Assembly: GCF_004770055.1 (NCBI RefSeq)
Contig: NZ_RQEP01000012.1
Location: 1 to 64,000 of the forward strand
Source: Leptospira semungkisensis
GTDB lineage: Bacteria; Spirochaetota; Leptospiria; Leptospirales; Leptospiraceae
Direction of reading: 5' to 3'
Length of the DNA: 64,000 nt
The notes under the pieces: model-generated
Databases searched by the model: none
The model's input: the letters and a program-made list of their open reading frames with translations, nothing else
What the model was told of the DNA's origin: nothing
Shown here: one piece after another, positions 24,607 to 33,491 of the stretch
Layout: every line of letters starts with the position of its first letter
Position numbering within the stretch: position 1 is the stretch's first letter
Made by a program: the position numbers and the translations under genes

Positions 24607-26190
24607 TTAATTTCTCAACTCTCTCAGTATATCAGCGTTGCCGGTCACAGCCAAAGCTGCCGCCAATCCTCCCATCATTGCACCTGCAATTCCAGGAGAA
24701 GCTGCATCTGCCCCAGTCAGATAAAGACCCTCAACAGGGGTTCTCACATCAAACCAAGGACATTTTTCCTTCTTATATCTTTCTGGAACACAAGCTAGAC
24801 CATAGATCGCGCCGTCCGGATGAGAGGTAAAATGTTCGTTCGTGATCGGAGTGGAGAGTTCCGTAAACTCGACTAGTTTAGTCAAGCCGGGAAATCTTTT
24901 CTCTAAGGTGGAAAGGATCCGATTTACGATCTTCTCCTTTAGATTTTTGTAATCTTCTCCCCTCTTCTTCCAAGGCTCGTCTTTCCATTCGGAAAAGTTG
25001 GAATAATCGGTAAAGGTAATCACATCCATCGTATGAGATTTGGCTTCCGGATTCTTCAAGCTCGGAAAAGAAAGATATAGATTCGGGATCTCTCCAGTAT
25101 CTGAAAACCAATCGTTCCTTTCGGAGAAATTCTTATCATGATCACTAGAGGAGAAGATCCAGTAATTCTCTCCATTAAATCCTAGCTTGGCAGGGCTCTC
25201 AGAAAGACCCAAATAGAGGCAAATGCTCGTAGTCATTCTCTCTTTATTATAAAAATCTTTTAGATCTTTTCTGAAAGAGATCGGATAGGAATCCGGGATC
25301 AGTTTAGTATAAGTAGGATAAGCGCCTGCGCAAGAGATCACGATCGGAGCAAAGAAATCTCGCTCATGACCTTCTCCCCTTAGAGCCTTTGCCTTGACCC
25401 CTACTACTTTTCCTTGTTTGATTAGGATCTCTTTTGCTTCCACAGAAGAAAGAACTGCTCCTCCCTTCTCTTGCAAGATAGGTTCGATAGTATCGAAAAT
25501 CTTGCCAGCGCCGCCCACCGGATAATAACCACCGTTAATATAATGCTGCACCAATGTTGCATGCATCGCAAAAGCTACTTTTGATGGGGGAAGACCGTAA
25601 TCTCCCCATTGGGCCGCAAGAATTCCCTTCAATTCTTCGCTCTCGAAATTCTTATCAAAATAATCCTTGAGAGTGACTATATTCCCTTCTCCCAAAAGCC
25701 CAGTAAGTGAATCTAAAGGAGGAGGAGATAGTCTCATCATGATTGCCTTTCCGAAAAGGCCGGATGTCCTCTTGATATCCTTGAAATATCTTTCGATGGC
25801 TTCCTCTTCCTTCGGGAATTGAGTAATCAGGTCCGACTTGAATTTTTCAGGATCTCCATAAATGTCGAAATTCCCAGAAGGAAAGACAAGTCTCTCGAAA
25901 GGCTCTGGTAGTCTTTTCCAAGTGAGTTGTCCCCGGGTGATCTTGTCGGAAATTCTCTTACAGAGCCCTCCTTCATGCATATCACCAACATAATGAATTC
26001 CTACATCCCAATGGTATTTGCCCTGTTTCCTTTGGAACTCATGAGTAAACCCTCCAGGTTGGAAATGTTTCTCTAAAACGAGCACCTTCTTTCCTGCATG
26101 CTGTACCAGAAGGCTTGCGGTGCAGAGACTCCCCATCCCGGAACCTATAAAGATAATATCATATTGATCGTCGATCTGATCTATATTCAT
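24607..26190 (-). CDS. Phytoene-desaturase/retinol-saturase-like FAD oxidoreductase
   Basis: A 527-aa flavoprotein. The dinucleotide-binding motif is FIGSGMGSLCTASLL, followed by VLVLEKHFQPGGFTHEF, and a C-terminal FAD motif is GLYLTGADAASPGIAGAMMGG. This order and length match the CrtI-like family that includes all-trans-retinol 13,14-reductases. It probably saturates or desaturates a polyene or lipid; no carotenoid genes are adjacent, so a lipid substrate is as likely. It starts at ATG 26190 and is divergent from a TetR regulator with an operator-like palindrome between them. The downstream SGNH hydrolase suggests lipid or ester metabolism. Confidence 0.85.
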   Translation of the reverse strand: MNIDQIDDQYDIIFIGSGMGSLCTASLLVQHAGKKVLVLEKHFQPGGFTHEFQRKQGKYHWDVGIHYVGDMHEGGLCKRISDKITRGQLTWKRLPEPFERLVFPSGNFDIYGDPEKFKSDLITQFPKEEEAIERYFKDIKRTSGLFGKAIMMRLSPPPLDSLTGLLGEGNIVTLKDYFDKNFESEELKGILAAQWGDYGLPPSKVAFAMHATLVQHYINGGYYPVGGAGKIFDTIEPILQEKGGAVLSSVEAKEILIKQGKVVGVKAKALRGEGHERDFFAPIVISCAGAYPTYTKLIPDSYPISFRKDLKDFYNKERMTTSICLYLGLSESPAKLGFNGENYWIFSSSDHDKNFSERNDWFSDTGEIPNLYLSFPSLKNPEAKSHTMDVITFTDYSNFSEWKDEPWKKRGEDYKNLKEKIVNRILSTLEKRFPGLTKLVEFTELSTPITNEHFTSHPDGAIYGLACVPERYKKEKCPWFDVRTPVEGLYLTGADAASPGIAGAMMGGLAAALAVTGNADILRELRN

Positions 26191-26226
26191 TGACAGAACC
26201 TCGAAACTTTTTCAATGTGAACACCG

Positions 26227-26245
26227 AACACATTGTGTTTATAAT
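26227..26245 (+). promoter_or_regulatory. Operator palindrome overlapping a TATAAT box upstream of tetR
   Basis: AACACA, T, TGTGTT is a perfect 13-bp inverted repeat (26227-26239) abutting TATAAT (26240-26245), 28 bp before the TetR start at 26274. TGAACA at 26218 is a possible -35. It fits autoregulation by the TetR protein and shared control of the divergent flavoprotein gene. Confidence 0.55.
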
Positions 26246-26273
26246 AAACCCCTTCAATGTAATAGATGTCAAC

Positions 26274-26894
26274 ATGAAAAATCCGCCGGAAAAAAATTCT
26301 TATCATCACGGAGACCTAAAAAGAGCCTTATTGGACGCCTCCATAAAGATCTTAAAAGAAGAAGGTTATAAGGCCCTAAGCCTCAGAAAGGCTGCGACCT
26401 TGGCCGGAGTCAGCCAATCCGCGCCTTATAGACATTATCCAGATTTAGAATCCTTATACGCAGATATCGCGGAGGAAGGATTCCTACTGCTGGCAGAAAG
26501 GCAAAAGAGATTAAGAGCAAAGTACAAAACGAAACCTTTGCTACTATTTAGAGAATCCGGAGTTTCCTATGTAGAATTCGCATTAGAAAATCCTGATCTA
26601 TTTCGGATCATGTATGGGAATCAGATCGAAAGCCATTTAAAATATGACTCTCTCATCAGAACAGAGGATGAAACATTTCAGATCATAGTGGAGATCATCA
26701 AAGACTGCCAAAAAGCAGGACTGATCCCGGAAGGAAATGCAGAAAAAGCAGCTACCTCTGCGTGGACCATGGCTCATGGAGTTGCAGTATTGCTTTCCGG
26801 CCAGCAGATGATGTTCCGAGCGATAGAGATAAAGCAGGCAAGAAAGATCACTAAAGAGTTAATCCAGTTCTTATACACTGGACTGAAAGCTTAA
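26274..26894 (+). CDS. TetR-family transcriptional regulator
   Basis: A 206-aa regulator from ATG 26274 (MKNPPEKNSYHHGDLK). The open frame reaches 26190, but that part would cover the promoter and palindrome, so I reject the longer form. The HTH is LSLRKAATLAGVSQSAPYRHYPDLESLYADI (residues about 30-60), introduced by the YHHGDLKRALLDASIKIL helix typical of the WHG-domain branch of TetR. The ligand domain ends in helices RKITKELIQFLYTGL. It probably represses the divergent flavoprotein-hydrolase operon and itself; the ligand is unknown, possibly a fatty acid-like effector. Confidence 0.9.
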   Translation: MKNPPEKNSYHHGDLKRALLDASIKILKEEGYKALSLRKAATLAGVSQSAPYRHYPDLESLYADIAEEGFLLLAERQKRLRAKYKTKPLLLFRESGVSYVEFALENPDLFRIMYGNQIESHLKYDSLIRTEDETFQIIVEIIKDCQKAGLIPEGNAEKAATSAWTMAHGVAVLLSGQQMMFRAIEIKQARKITKELIQFLYTGLKA

Positions 26895-26959
26895 TTTAAA
26901 ACTTAAACGCTCTCTATTTGTGCCGGTGGTTTCGGTACTATGAGAAAACGCGGGAGACG

Positions 26960-27991
26960 TTATCTTTTATGGAAAAGATAATGAGATACGATCCACTCTT
27001 CCCCATGATTGTATTTCCATAATTCTGCGCATGCCATAAAGAAGACTTTCCAATAAACGAACCATTTGATCGATTGATCCCTTCCATACGTATCCGTTAG
27101 GATCTTTAGGATCTCGTTCTTGTTTTTATACATATTTGCAAGCCATGCTTCCGAAGTACGCGCATAGTTTTTGCCGTTTACTACCCATTGGTCTTGGATA
27201 AGAAAGTCCTTTTGAAAATACAAAAACAGATCATGGGAAGGCATCTGCCCTCCCGTGAAAAAGTATTTTGCCATCCAATCAGTGTCATCGATCACTTCAA
27301 AAGGATACGCATACTTTTTATGAGTGAAAATATGAACAAAGAATAGGCCCTTAGGCTTTAGAAAGCCGGCTAACTTCTCGAATAAGAGCTCGTAATTCTT
27401 CATATGTTCGAGCATCTCAACCGATAGGATGCGATCGAACTTCAAATTTGTTTTGAATACGTTCATGTCCATGGTAAGAATATTCAGGTTTTTTAAACCT
27501 CTTTTCTTCGCCTCTGAATCTATAAATGCCTTTTGGCTTTTGGAATTCGAAACTCCGGTCACCTTGCATTTCGGATAATTTTCTGCGATATAAAGAGAGA
27601 GTGAGCCCCAACCGCAGCCAAGGTCCAAAACATTCATTCCATTCTCTAACTTGGCTCGATCGCAGCTCAGCTGCAGCATTGCCCTTTCGGATTCGTCGAA
27701 ACTTACATCCGGAGATGCCCAGAATCCAGAGCTGTACTTCATATACTTTCCCATTACTAAACGGAAGAAGGAAGCGGGCACCTCATAATGTTGCTCATTT
27801 GCTTCGGCAGTGTTCACCGCAATCGGAGATCTTTTAAGGGAATTAATGTACTCGATCAAATGCTTTTGATTTGCCTCTAAGCTTCCCTTTTCCTCTCCTT
27901 TCAATCGCAAGCGAAGAAGCTGTCGGATCCTAAGACGGATCAACCAATCCGGAAAAATATCTTTTTCCATCAGAGAATAGATGAGGTTCAT
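26960..27991 (-). CDS. CFA-synthase-type SAM methyltransferase (short form)
   Basis: A 343-aa SAM-dependent methyltransferase of the cyclopropane-fatty-acid synthase superfamily. An N-terminal helical segment precedes HYEVPASFFRLVMGKYMKYSSGFW, the SAM motif VLDLGCGWGSLSLYIAE, the acidic loop LTMDMN, SVEMLEHMKNY and a C-terminal KWFVYWKVFFMACAELW region. It resembles the branch that includes coclaurine N-methyltransferase-like proteins. It probably methylates a membrane lipid acyl chain or a small amine. It lies 32 bp after the DUF1295 gene in the same direction, so it belongs to the lipid-modification cluster and is the second CFA-like enzyme in it. Confidence 0.85.
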   Translation of the reverse strand: MNLIYSLMEKDIFPDWLIRLRIRQLLRLRLKGEEKGSLEANQKHLIEYINSLKRSPIAVNTAEANEQHYEVPASFFRLVMGKYMKYSSGFWASPDVSFDESERAMLQLSCDRAKLENGMNVLDLGCGWGSLSLYIAENYPKCKVTGVSNSKSQKAFIDSEAKKRGLKNLNILTMDMNVFKTNLKFDRILSVEMLEHMKNYELLFEKLAGFLKPKGLFFVHIFTHKKYAYPFEVIDDTDWMAKYFFTGGQMPSHDLFLYFQKDFLIQDQWVVNGKNYARTSEAWLANMYKNKNEILKILTDTYGRDQSIKWFVYWKVFFMACAELWKYNHGEEWIVSHYLFHKR

Positions 27992-28023
27992 ATTTCGTTC
28001 TCCTGCATCTGCTGCTTGAGAGT

Positions 28024-28815
28024 TTATTTTTTAGGGAACCAAGGAAAGAAAGAGCTAGTCTTTGCCCTATATTCTTCGTATAGCTTTCCTTTAGATCTCA
28101 ATTGACCGATTTCGTTTAATGGAACTCCAGTGATCTTAGTTAGAAGAATATACATCACCAAAGGAGAAATGAGCCCTATCCACCCCCAAGGAGAAGCTAA
28201 GGAAACCAATCCGAAAGAGATCCAGATCACCCATTCAAAGAAATAGTTCGGATGCCTGCTATATCTCCAAAGCCCTATATCGCACACCTTTCCTTGGTTC
28301 GCAGGTTCTGACTTGAACTCAGCCAACTGAAAATCTGAAATTGATTCTCCTATGACTCCAATCGTAAATATGAAAAGTCCTATGATCTCTAATGGTTCCG
28401 TAACTATAGAGGGATTTAATGCAGGAAACAAGAAAGGAAGGCTTAAGAAAATCCCAAGTATTCCTTGGAATTGAAACACATTGGTGAAGAATTTTCTATC
28501 TACCTGGTCTCCATATTCTTGTCGAAAGGCAGAATATCTAGGATCTTCATGTCCGCTTAATACTCTAGTTGTGAAAATAAAATAGGAGAGTCTCCAACCC
28601 CAAACGGTTGCCATGATTGCAAAGATAGCTTTTCGAACCGAGTATGCATCTCCCAATAAGAAATAAATGATCGCTATCGTTGAGATACAAAGTCCCCACC
28701 CTACATCCACGATTGCATAATTTCGGATTACTTTACCGATCAACCAAAGGAAACTCATTAGAAAGAAAACGACTACCCAAGCAGTGAACATCAGAGACAG
28801 GGCCTTTTCGTACAT
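28024..28815 (-). CDS. DUF1295 membrane protein (steroid 5-alpha-reductase-like)
   Basis: A 263-aa polytopic protein with about seven hydrophobic helices. The diagnostic C-terminal motif is GLWRYSRHPNYFFEWVIW, found in DUF1295 and the steroid 5-alpha-reductase/isoprenylcysteine methyltransferase fold. It is likely an NADPH-dependent reductase of a lipid double bond, or a lipid methyltransferase-like protein, in the inner membrane. It is embedded in the FAD-DUF1365-CFA cluster, where DUF1295 genes regularly occur. It starts 18 bases after the DUF2062 stop. Confidence 0.85.
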   Translation of the reverse strand: MYEKALSLMFTAWVVVFFLMSFLWLIGKVIRNYAIVDVGWGLCISTIAIIYFLLGDAYSVRKAIFAIMATVWGWRLSYFIFTTRVLSGHEDPRYSAFRQEYGDQVDRKFFTNVFQFQGILGIFLSLPFLFPALNPSIVTEPLEIIGLFIFTIGVIGESISDFQLAEFKSEPANQGKVCDIGLWRYSRHPNYFFEWVIWISFGLVSLASPWGWIGLISPLVMYILLTKITGVPLNEIGQLRSKGKLYEEYRAKTSSFFPWFPKK

Positions 28816-28833
28816 AGAATACTCCGATCGGAT

Positions 28834-29322
28834 TTATTTGCGAATGATTCCGTTCACTTTTCTTACGAGAAGAAGGAACAAAAAATAAGAGAAGAATGCG
28901 ACGATAGGCACTGTACTCGTCCAACCTAAGACAGCATAACCTGCCGAACGAGACAATCCGTCTATCAATTGAGAAGTATCTCCTTCGGCCAGACGATACG
29001 CCCAACCAAGATCGATTTCTTTTTTAAGAATGGAAGATCCCAGCTTTAAGAAAGGAATAATTAGAAAAACTTGAAATGGATAGGCTGCATAATTTGCAAT
29101 TTGAATGGACACTGGATTTAATCTAAGAAGAAACCCAAGCAAAGCACAAAGTGCCATAGTACTCCCTATAATTGGAAATACTCCAATAGCAGCACCTAAC
29201 GCGAGAGAAAGAGCGATCTTTTCCGGACTGGTTCCGGTTTTTAACTCTACTAAGATCCTATCCTTGGCTTTTCCAAGAAAGGATGATTTTGTTTTATTAT
29301 TTTCGGTTTCTGATTCGATCAC
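28834..29322 (-). CDS. DUF2062 membrane protein
   Basis: A 162-aa protein with the DUF2062 core: GTSPEKIALSLALGAAIGVFPIIGSTMALCALLGFLLRLN, then ANYAAYPFQVFLIIPFLKLG. About three to four hydrophobic helices and a basic N-terminus place it in the inner membrane. The function of DUF2062 is unknown; it often accompanies glycosyltransferase or lipid-modifying genes. Its ATG overlaps the CFA synthase stop by four bases, so it is coupled to that enzyme. Confidence 0.83.
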   Translation of the reverse strand: MIESETENNKTKSSFLGKAKDRILVELKTGTSPEKIALSLALGAAIGVFPIIGSTMALCALLGFLLRLNPVSIQIANYAAYPFQVFLIIPFLKLGSSILKKEIDLGWAYRLAEGDTSQLIDGLSRSAGYAVLGWTSTVPIVAFFSYFLFLLLVRKVNGIIRK

Positions 29323-30617
29323 AGAGGATTTAGCCCGCGATTGTTCGGTCGAGTGTATACAACCTGTACTACGCTGATATTACGCATATAAAACGCTGCT
29401 GCACAATAAGAAAAGTAATATCTCCATTTTCTGATAAAAGACTCATCATAACCCATGCTTTGGATGGCAGAAATATTCTCTTCGAAGTCCTTATGCCAAC
29501 TCATCAATGTTTTATCATAATTTCGGCCGATATCCTCTAACTCGTGCAGAAACATGTTGCTAGTTCGATTGATGGCCTGATTGATCCTAGCAACGGATGG
29601 AAGCAAGGATCCCGGAAAGATATGCTTCTGAATAAAATCCACTCCCCTTCTAAAAGAATCATATCTGGAATCGGGACAGGTAATAATCTGATGGGCCATC
29701 AGTCCTTCTTTCTTTAAGACACGATCACACATGGAAAAAAAATCCTCGAAGTATTCATGACCTACCGCTTCTAGCATTTCTACCGTGACTATCTTGTCGT
29801 AAGAACCTTCTACCTTTCGATAATCTTTCAGTCTGACTTCTATTTTATCTTCTAGACCCAAACCTCGGATCTTTTCGGTAGCAAACTTGTATTGTTCTTC
29901 GGAAATCGTATAAGAAGTAACCTTGCATCCGTATTTGGAAGCTGCATGAATGGAGAAGGTCCCCCAACCCGTTCCTATTTCCAAAAGATGATCGGATGAT
30001 CTTAATCTAAGCTTCTTACAAAGATTTTCTATCTTTGCTATCTGGGCTTCTTCTAAACTGAGATCGGCTTCCTGATAATAAGCGCAGGAATAAGTCATGC
30101 TAGGATCTAAGAATTTCTTATAGAAATCGTTTCCAAGATCATAATGCTCAACGATATTCTTCTTGCTGCCTCTCACAGAATTGCTTCGGAATAGATGCAG
30201 TAGACGATTTCCTAGATTCATAAAGGCAAGATGTAAAAAATTCTTCTTGGAACCGCTAACTGAAGGTGCTGCTTCCACATTTAAAAGAAACCAACAGATG
30301 ATCGCTCTGATATCGTCCGTATCCCAGTCTCCATCCATATAAGATTCTGCTAGGCCAATATCTCCGTAGAGCACCAACTTCTTAAAAAATTCTCTGTTCT
30401 TTACTTGGATGATAGCTCGATGAAACTCAGAAGCTTCGGAAGAATTAGGATTTCCTAAATATCTTTGTCCACCATCTGGAAATAAAATTCGAAGAGAACC
30501 TCTTTGCATCTCTGATAAAGCAGAAAAGAAAATCTTTTCATAGAGACTAGGACTGCCCAATGCCGAGTCCAATGATCCTTGCAACGGTTCAACTTTAACT
30601 AAATTATCGCCTTCCAA
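29319..30617 (-). CDS. cfa: Cyclopropane-fatty-acyl-phospholipid synthase
   Basis: A 432-aa full-length CFA synthase. The N-terminal lipid-binding domain (about 1-135) has the YGDIGLAESYMDGDW motif. The catalytic domain starts IVEHYDLGNDFYKKFLDPSMTYSCAYY, with SAM motif LLEIGTGWGTFSIHAA and VEMLEAVGHEYFEDFF, and ends FIRKWRYYFSYCAAAF. It transfers a methylene from SAM to an unsaturated phospholipid acyl chain at the membrane; related enzymes add a simple methyl. It overlaps DUF1365 upstream (14 bases) and DUF2062 downstream (4 bases), so it is tightly coupled. Confidence 0.92.
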   Translation of the reverse strand: MEGDNLVKVEPLQGSLDSALGSPSLYEKIFFSALSEMQRGSLRILFPDGGQRYLGNPNSSEASEFHRAIIQVKNREFFKKLVLYGDIGLAESYMDGDWDTDDIRAIICWFLLNVEAAPSVSGSKKNFLHLAFMNLGNRLLHLFRSNSVRGSKKNIVEHYDLGNDFYKKFLDPSMTYSCAYYQEADLSLEEAQIAKIENLCKKLRLRSSDHLLEIGTGWGTFSIHAASKYGCKVTSYTISEEQYKFATEKIRGLGLEDKIEVRLKDYRKVEGSYDKIVTVEMLEAVGHEYFEDFFSMCDRVLKKEGLMAHQIITCPDSRYDSFRRGVDFIQKHIFPGSLLPSVARINQAINRTSNMFLHELEDIGRNYDKTLMSWHKDFEENISAIQSMGYDESFIRKWRYYFSYCAAAFYMRNISVVQVVYTRPNNRGLNPL

Positions 30618-31386
30618 GATGCAATCCTCTCTGTTGGTCTAAACCTTCATCCTTTCGAATGAATGGAATTCTTTTCAGGTAGAGAATAAATGCCTGCCAA
30701 TGAATGAGGCCTATCACTCTTAAGGTCACGAAAGGATATTTAAAGAACATCCAGAGTAAATTTAGATCGGTCAATTCTCTTGCTTTTCCGGTATAAGTCG
30801 TCACCATCACCCTCTTTCCTTTTTCGAAGGCGTCGATGCGCAAATTGATCTTATCGCCGGAAGGCGGATTTAAATAAAAATCGAACTCCGAGTCCAAACT
30901 CACAAACGGAGAAACGTAAAAGAATTTATCTTCCTTCTTTCTAAATCCTCTTTGCTCTAGGGATTCCTTGCCAAGGAAATATAACTTCTTTTCTCCGAAT
31001 GTATTACCAACCTCGGCAATCGCACAGATCGGATCTCCATTAGGGCCTTCGGCAAAATAGAAGGAGACCGGATTGAAGACGTAACCGAATACGCGCAGGT
31101 TGGTGATTAGCGTAACCTTTTCTACCTTCTCTTTGACTCCCTGCTCTTTCATGTACTCTAAAAAATTTTCCTTCAAGCCCTGCTTTCCGAAATGCAGATG
31201 GTCTGCATCGTAAAAGGAAAAAGTCCGAAATTTATTCTTTCCAAACAAGAACGAACGGTCGTTCAGGGTATCCAACTCATCCAAGTCTAGTTGAAAAGTA
31301 AAGATCCCGTATCGAAACCGATTTCGTTTAGGAATGCTGCGGTCATGCATGACCTTGGCTTCTATGATCTTGGAATTTAGTCCCAT
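30604..31386 (-). CDS. DUF1365 protein
   Basis: A 260-aa DUF1365 protein. Visible motifs are HDRSIPKRNRFRYGIFTFQLDLDEL, FYDADHLHFG, ITNLRVFGYVFNPVSFYF and FYVSPFVSLDSEFDF. The family is of unknown biochemistry but is almost always next to the FAD oxidoreductase and CFA synthase, and is thought to take part in fatty-acid ring formation. It overlaps the FAD gene by 10 bases and the CFA gene by 14. No signal peptide is seen. Confidence 0.88.
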   Translation of the reverse strand: MGLNSKIIEAKVMHDRSIPKRNRFRYGIFTFQLDLDELDTLNDRSFLFGKNKFRTFSFYDADHLHFGKQGLKENFLEYMKEQGVKEKVEKVTLITNLRVFGYVFNPVSFYFAEGPNGDPICAIAEVGNTFGEKKLYFLGKESLEQRGFRKKEDKFFYVSPFVSLDSEFDFYLNPPSGDKINLRIDAFEKGKRVMVTTYTGKARELTDLNLLWMFFKYPFVTLRVIGLIHWQAFILYLKRIPFIRKDEGLDQQRGLHLGRR

Positions 31387-32696
31387 ACACTTCTACCAAG
31401 CAATTGTTCCGACAGATTCCTTGCAGACCAGAGCCCATCCTCATGGAATCCATATCTAAAATAACTCCCACAAAAATAGACCGGCCCATTTCTATTCAGC
31501 TCGGATAATCTCTCCTGTGCTTTTAAGGAGCCCACATGAAATAAAGGATGTTCGTATTTGATCTCGCGAATGATCTTCTTTGGGTCCACCTTACCAGGAT
31601 CACCTATGGATAAAAAATAATTCTCTCTTTTAGAAACATCCTGGAGACAATTCATCCAATAGATCGTATGAGGTCGGATCTTTCCGGCGATCTTATCCAT
31701 TCTATAATTCCAAGAAGACCAAGTAGATTTGGTCTTAGGCATTACAGAATCATCCGTGTGAAGAGTTGCAATATTTTCTTGGTACGCGAATTGAGAGAGG
31801 AGATCTTTTTGTAAAGAATTCGGTTTTTTCAGAATAGAAAGAGAGCTGTTTGCATGACATGCAAGCACTACCTTATCGAAAGTTTCGGACCTTCCCCCTT
31901 TAAAGAGTAATTTTACCTTACCTTGAGAAAGAGGTTCCACTCCTAGTACCGGAGATTTGGTCTTGAATCTATCTCGGATGGATTTAGTAAGCCGCTTAAC
32001 GTATTCAACGGATCCACCATGAACAGTATACCATTGGTGTTGTGTATTCAAGCCCAAGAACCCATGATTCAAAAAGAATCGGACTAAGGAATATGCAGGG
32101 AATTCTAACATCAGATCTTCGGGAGTGGACCAAACAGCGGAACTCATAGGGACTAAATAATATGTTAAGAGATCCTTATGAAACCCTGCCTCATTCACAT
32201 ATCTCAATAATGAGTAATCCTTGTATTTAGGATTTTCTAATATTCTTGGGGCTTCTTCATTGAATCTGTTGATATTTAAAAGTAGGCGCAAATATCGAAA
32301 ATTTAATATGTTTTTCCTTTGCGCGAATAGACCGCCTAAGCCCGAACCGCAAAATTCCAGACTGTCCGGAACATGTTGCACACTAAAAGACATGCTTGTC
32401 TTTTTAGTCGGCACATGCAAGTCCTCGAAAAGCCTTTTTAGATTCGGATACGTGACATGATTGAACACGATGAATCCGGTATCAATAGGAAGAAGTTCAC
32501 CTTCTTCTTTCACAAAGACCGTATTTGAATGTCCTCCGATATAATCTCCTTTCTCGAAGATCGTCAGATCAAAATCATTTTGCAAGAAGTGAGCGCAGCC
32601 CATTCCCGCTATGCCTGAGCCTACAATGGCCAATTTTTGTTTTTTCTTGGAAGGCTTTTGGGTGGGGGCTTTTTTTCTAATCGAGATTGGCTTCAA
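31377..32696 (-). CDS. FAD-dependent amine-oxidase-like oxidoreductase of the CFA cluster
   Basis: A 439-aa flavoprotein. After a basic tail (KKAPTQKPSKKKQK), the nucleotide motif is LAIVGSGIAGMGCAHFLQ, followed by FEKGDYIGGHSNTV and LPIDTGFIVFNHVTYPNL. This is the NAD(P)-binding/FAD family that precedes DUF1365 and CFA synthase genes; in Rhodobacter relatives a protein of this cluster desaturates a methylated acyl chain on the way to furan fatty acids (from memory). The C-terminus CGSYFRYGFHEDGLWSARNL is typical. It is the first gene of the operon, 47 bp behind a TATAAT box with an upstream palindrome. Confidence 0.88.
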   Translation of the reverse strand: MKPISIRKKAPTQKPSKKKQKLAIVGSGIAGMGCAHFLQNDFDLTIFEKGDYIGGHSNTVFVKEEGELLPIDTGFIVFNHVTYPNLKRLFEDLHVPTKKTSMSFSVQHVPDSLEFCGSGLGGLFAQRKNILNFRYLRLLLNINRFNEEAPRILENPKYKDYSLLRYVNEAGFHKDLLTYYLVPMSSAVWSTPEDLMLEFPAYSLVRFFLNHGFLGLNTQHQWYTVHGGSVEYVKRLTKSIRDRFKTKSPVLGVEPLSQGKVKLLFKGGRSETFDKVVLACHANSSLSILKKPNSLQKDLLSQFAYQENIATLHTDDSVMPKTKSTWSSWNYRMDKIAGKIRPHTIYWMNCLQDVSKRENYFLSIGDPGKVDPKKIIREIKYEHPLFHVGSLKAQERLSELNRNGPVYFCGSYFRYGFHEDGLWSARNLSEQLLGRSVWD

Positions 32697-32742
32697 AAAA
32701 GTCTCCGATGAATTGGTTCTAGTCTGAAAGATTTGGAACTTA

Positions 32743-32790
32743 ATTATAGACTCTTAGAATAAAAAACCGGTTTGGAAAAAATTTTCCAAA
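32743..32790 (-). promoter_or_regulatory. Promoter and palindromic operator candidate of the fatty-acid cluster
   Basis: On the minus strand TATAAT lies at 32748-32743, 47 bp before the ATG of the FAD gene. Upstream, 32771-32790 is a perfect palindrome with 9-bp arms TTTGGAAAA/TTTTCCAAA. A regulator site is plausible; the A/T-run could also serve termination from the right. Confidence 0.5.
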
Positions 32791-32912
32791 GCTCCAGAGT
32801 CCAGTCATTAAAAGAGCGGAAAGGATTTTAGTAAAAACTTTTTTATGACCTGGAAGATAGGCCACTCAACAGGAAGGAGTCCCGACAAATCATAGTCTTG
32901 TATTTTACAATA

Positions 32913-33362
32913 TTACAAGCTAACCCCATAGGCTAAAGCGATATACCTTAGGACTCTTAGGCTGAATACGATCGAAGCAAAAATCCAAAACCTTTGGCGA
33001 AAGAAACCGGAAAGCACAGTGATAGGATCTCCCACAAAAGGCAAAAATGAAAATAGGAGGACCCAATAACCCCAACGACCAGTTCTTTCTGCCCAAGCTG
33101 AATATGTCTTAGATTCCGAGATCTTGATCTCGATCTTCTTACCAAACCAATATCCAAGTCCATAGTTAAATGCACAGGCTCCACAGTTCCCGATGGAAGC
33201 CCATGCAATCGCTTCATACGTAGGAAGTCCTGACCAGATCGCTCCCAAGAGAGCTGCTTCAGAACTAAATGGCAAAATGGTCGCTGCGGCAAAGGAAACT
33301 AACAAGAGCCCTGGGCCCCCATAGTTGAGAAATAGATGACTGAACGTTTGAAAGAAGTCCAA
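32913..33362 (-). CDS. VTT/DedA-type membrane protein (YqaA-like)
   Basis: A 149-aa integral membrane protein. GPGLLLVSFAAATILPFSSEAALLGAIWSGLP and SIGNCGACAFNYGLGYWFGKK are the VTT-domain signature of the short YqaA branch, and FLPFVGDPITVLSGFFRQRFWIF is the conserved second half. Members are proposed lipid scramblases or transporters. It lies 216 bp beyond the fatty-acid operon on the same strand, with its own promoter region likely. Confidence 0.85.
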   Translation of the reverse strand: MDFFQTFSHLFLNYGGPGLLLVSFAAATILPFSSEAALLGAIWSGLPTYEAIAWASIGNCGACAFNYGLGYWFGKKIEIKISESKTYSAWAERTGRWGYWVLLFSFLPFVGDPITVLSGFFRQRFWIFASIVFSLRVLRYIALAYGVSL

Positions 33363-33491
33363 CTAAATGTCCGATTTAAAAACTAAGAACTATATTAAGA
33401 AAACGAAGTGTTCATACTGAAAGAAGAAAGGTAGAAATTTAACGGCCTCTTATAAAATGGTAAAAACAGCGGGAACTTAGGCGGTAAGCAC

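Noticed and set aside
26190..26273. Longer TetR start at 26190
   Set aside because: It would place coding sequence over the TATAAT box and operator palindrome.
32771..32790. LexA/SOS box at the fatty-acid cluster
   Set aside because: The spirochaete LexA site I know is TTTG-N5-CAAA; here the halves are spaced 12 bases apart, so it does not fit.
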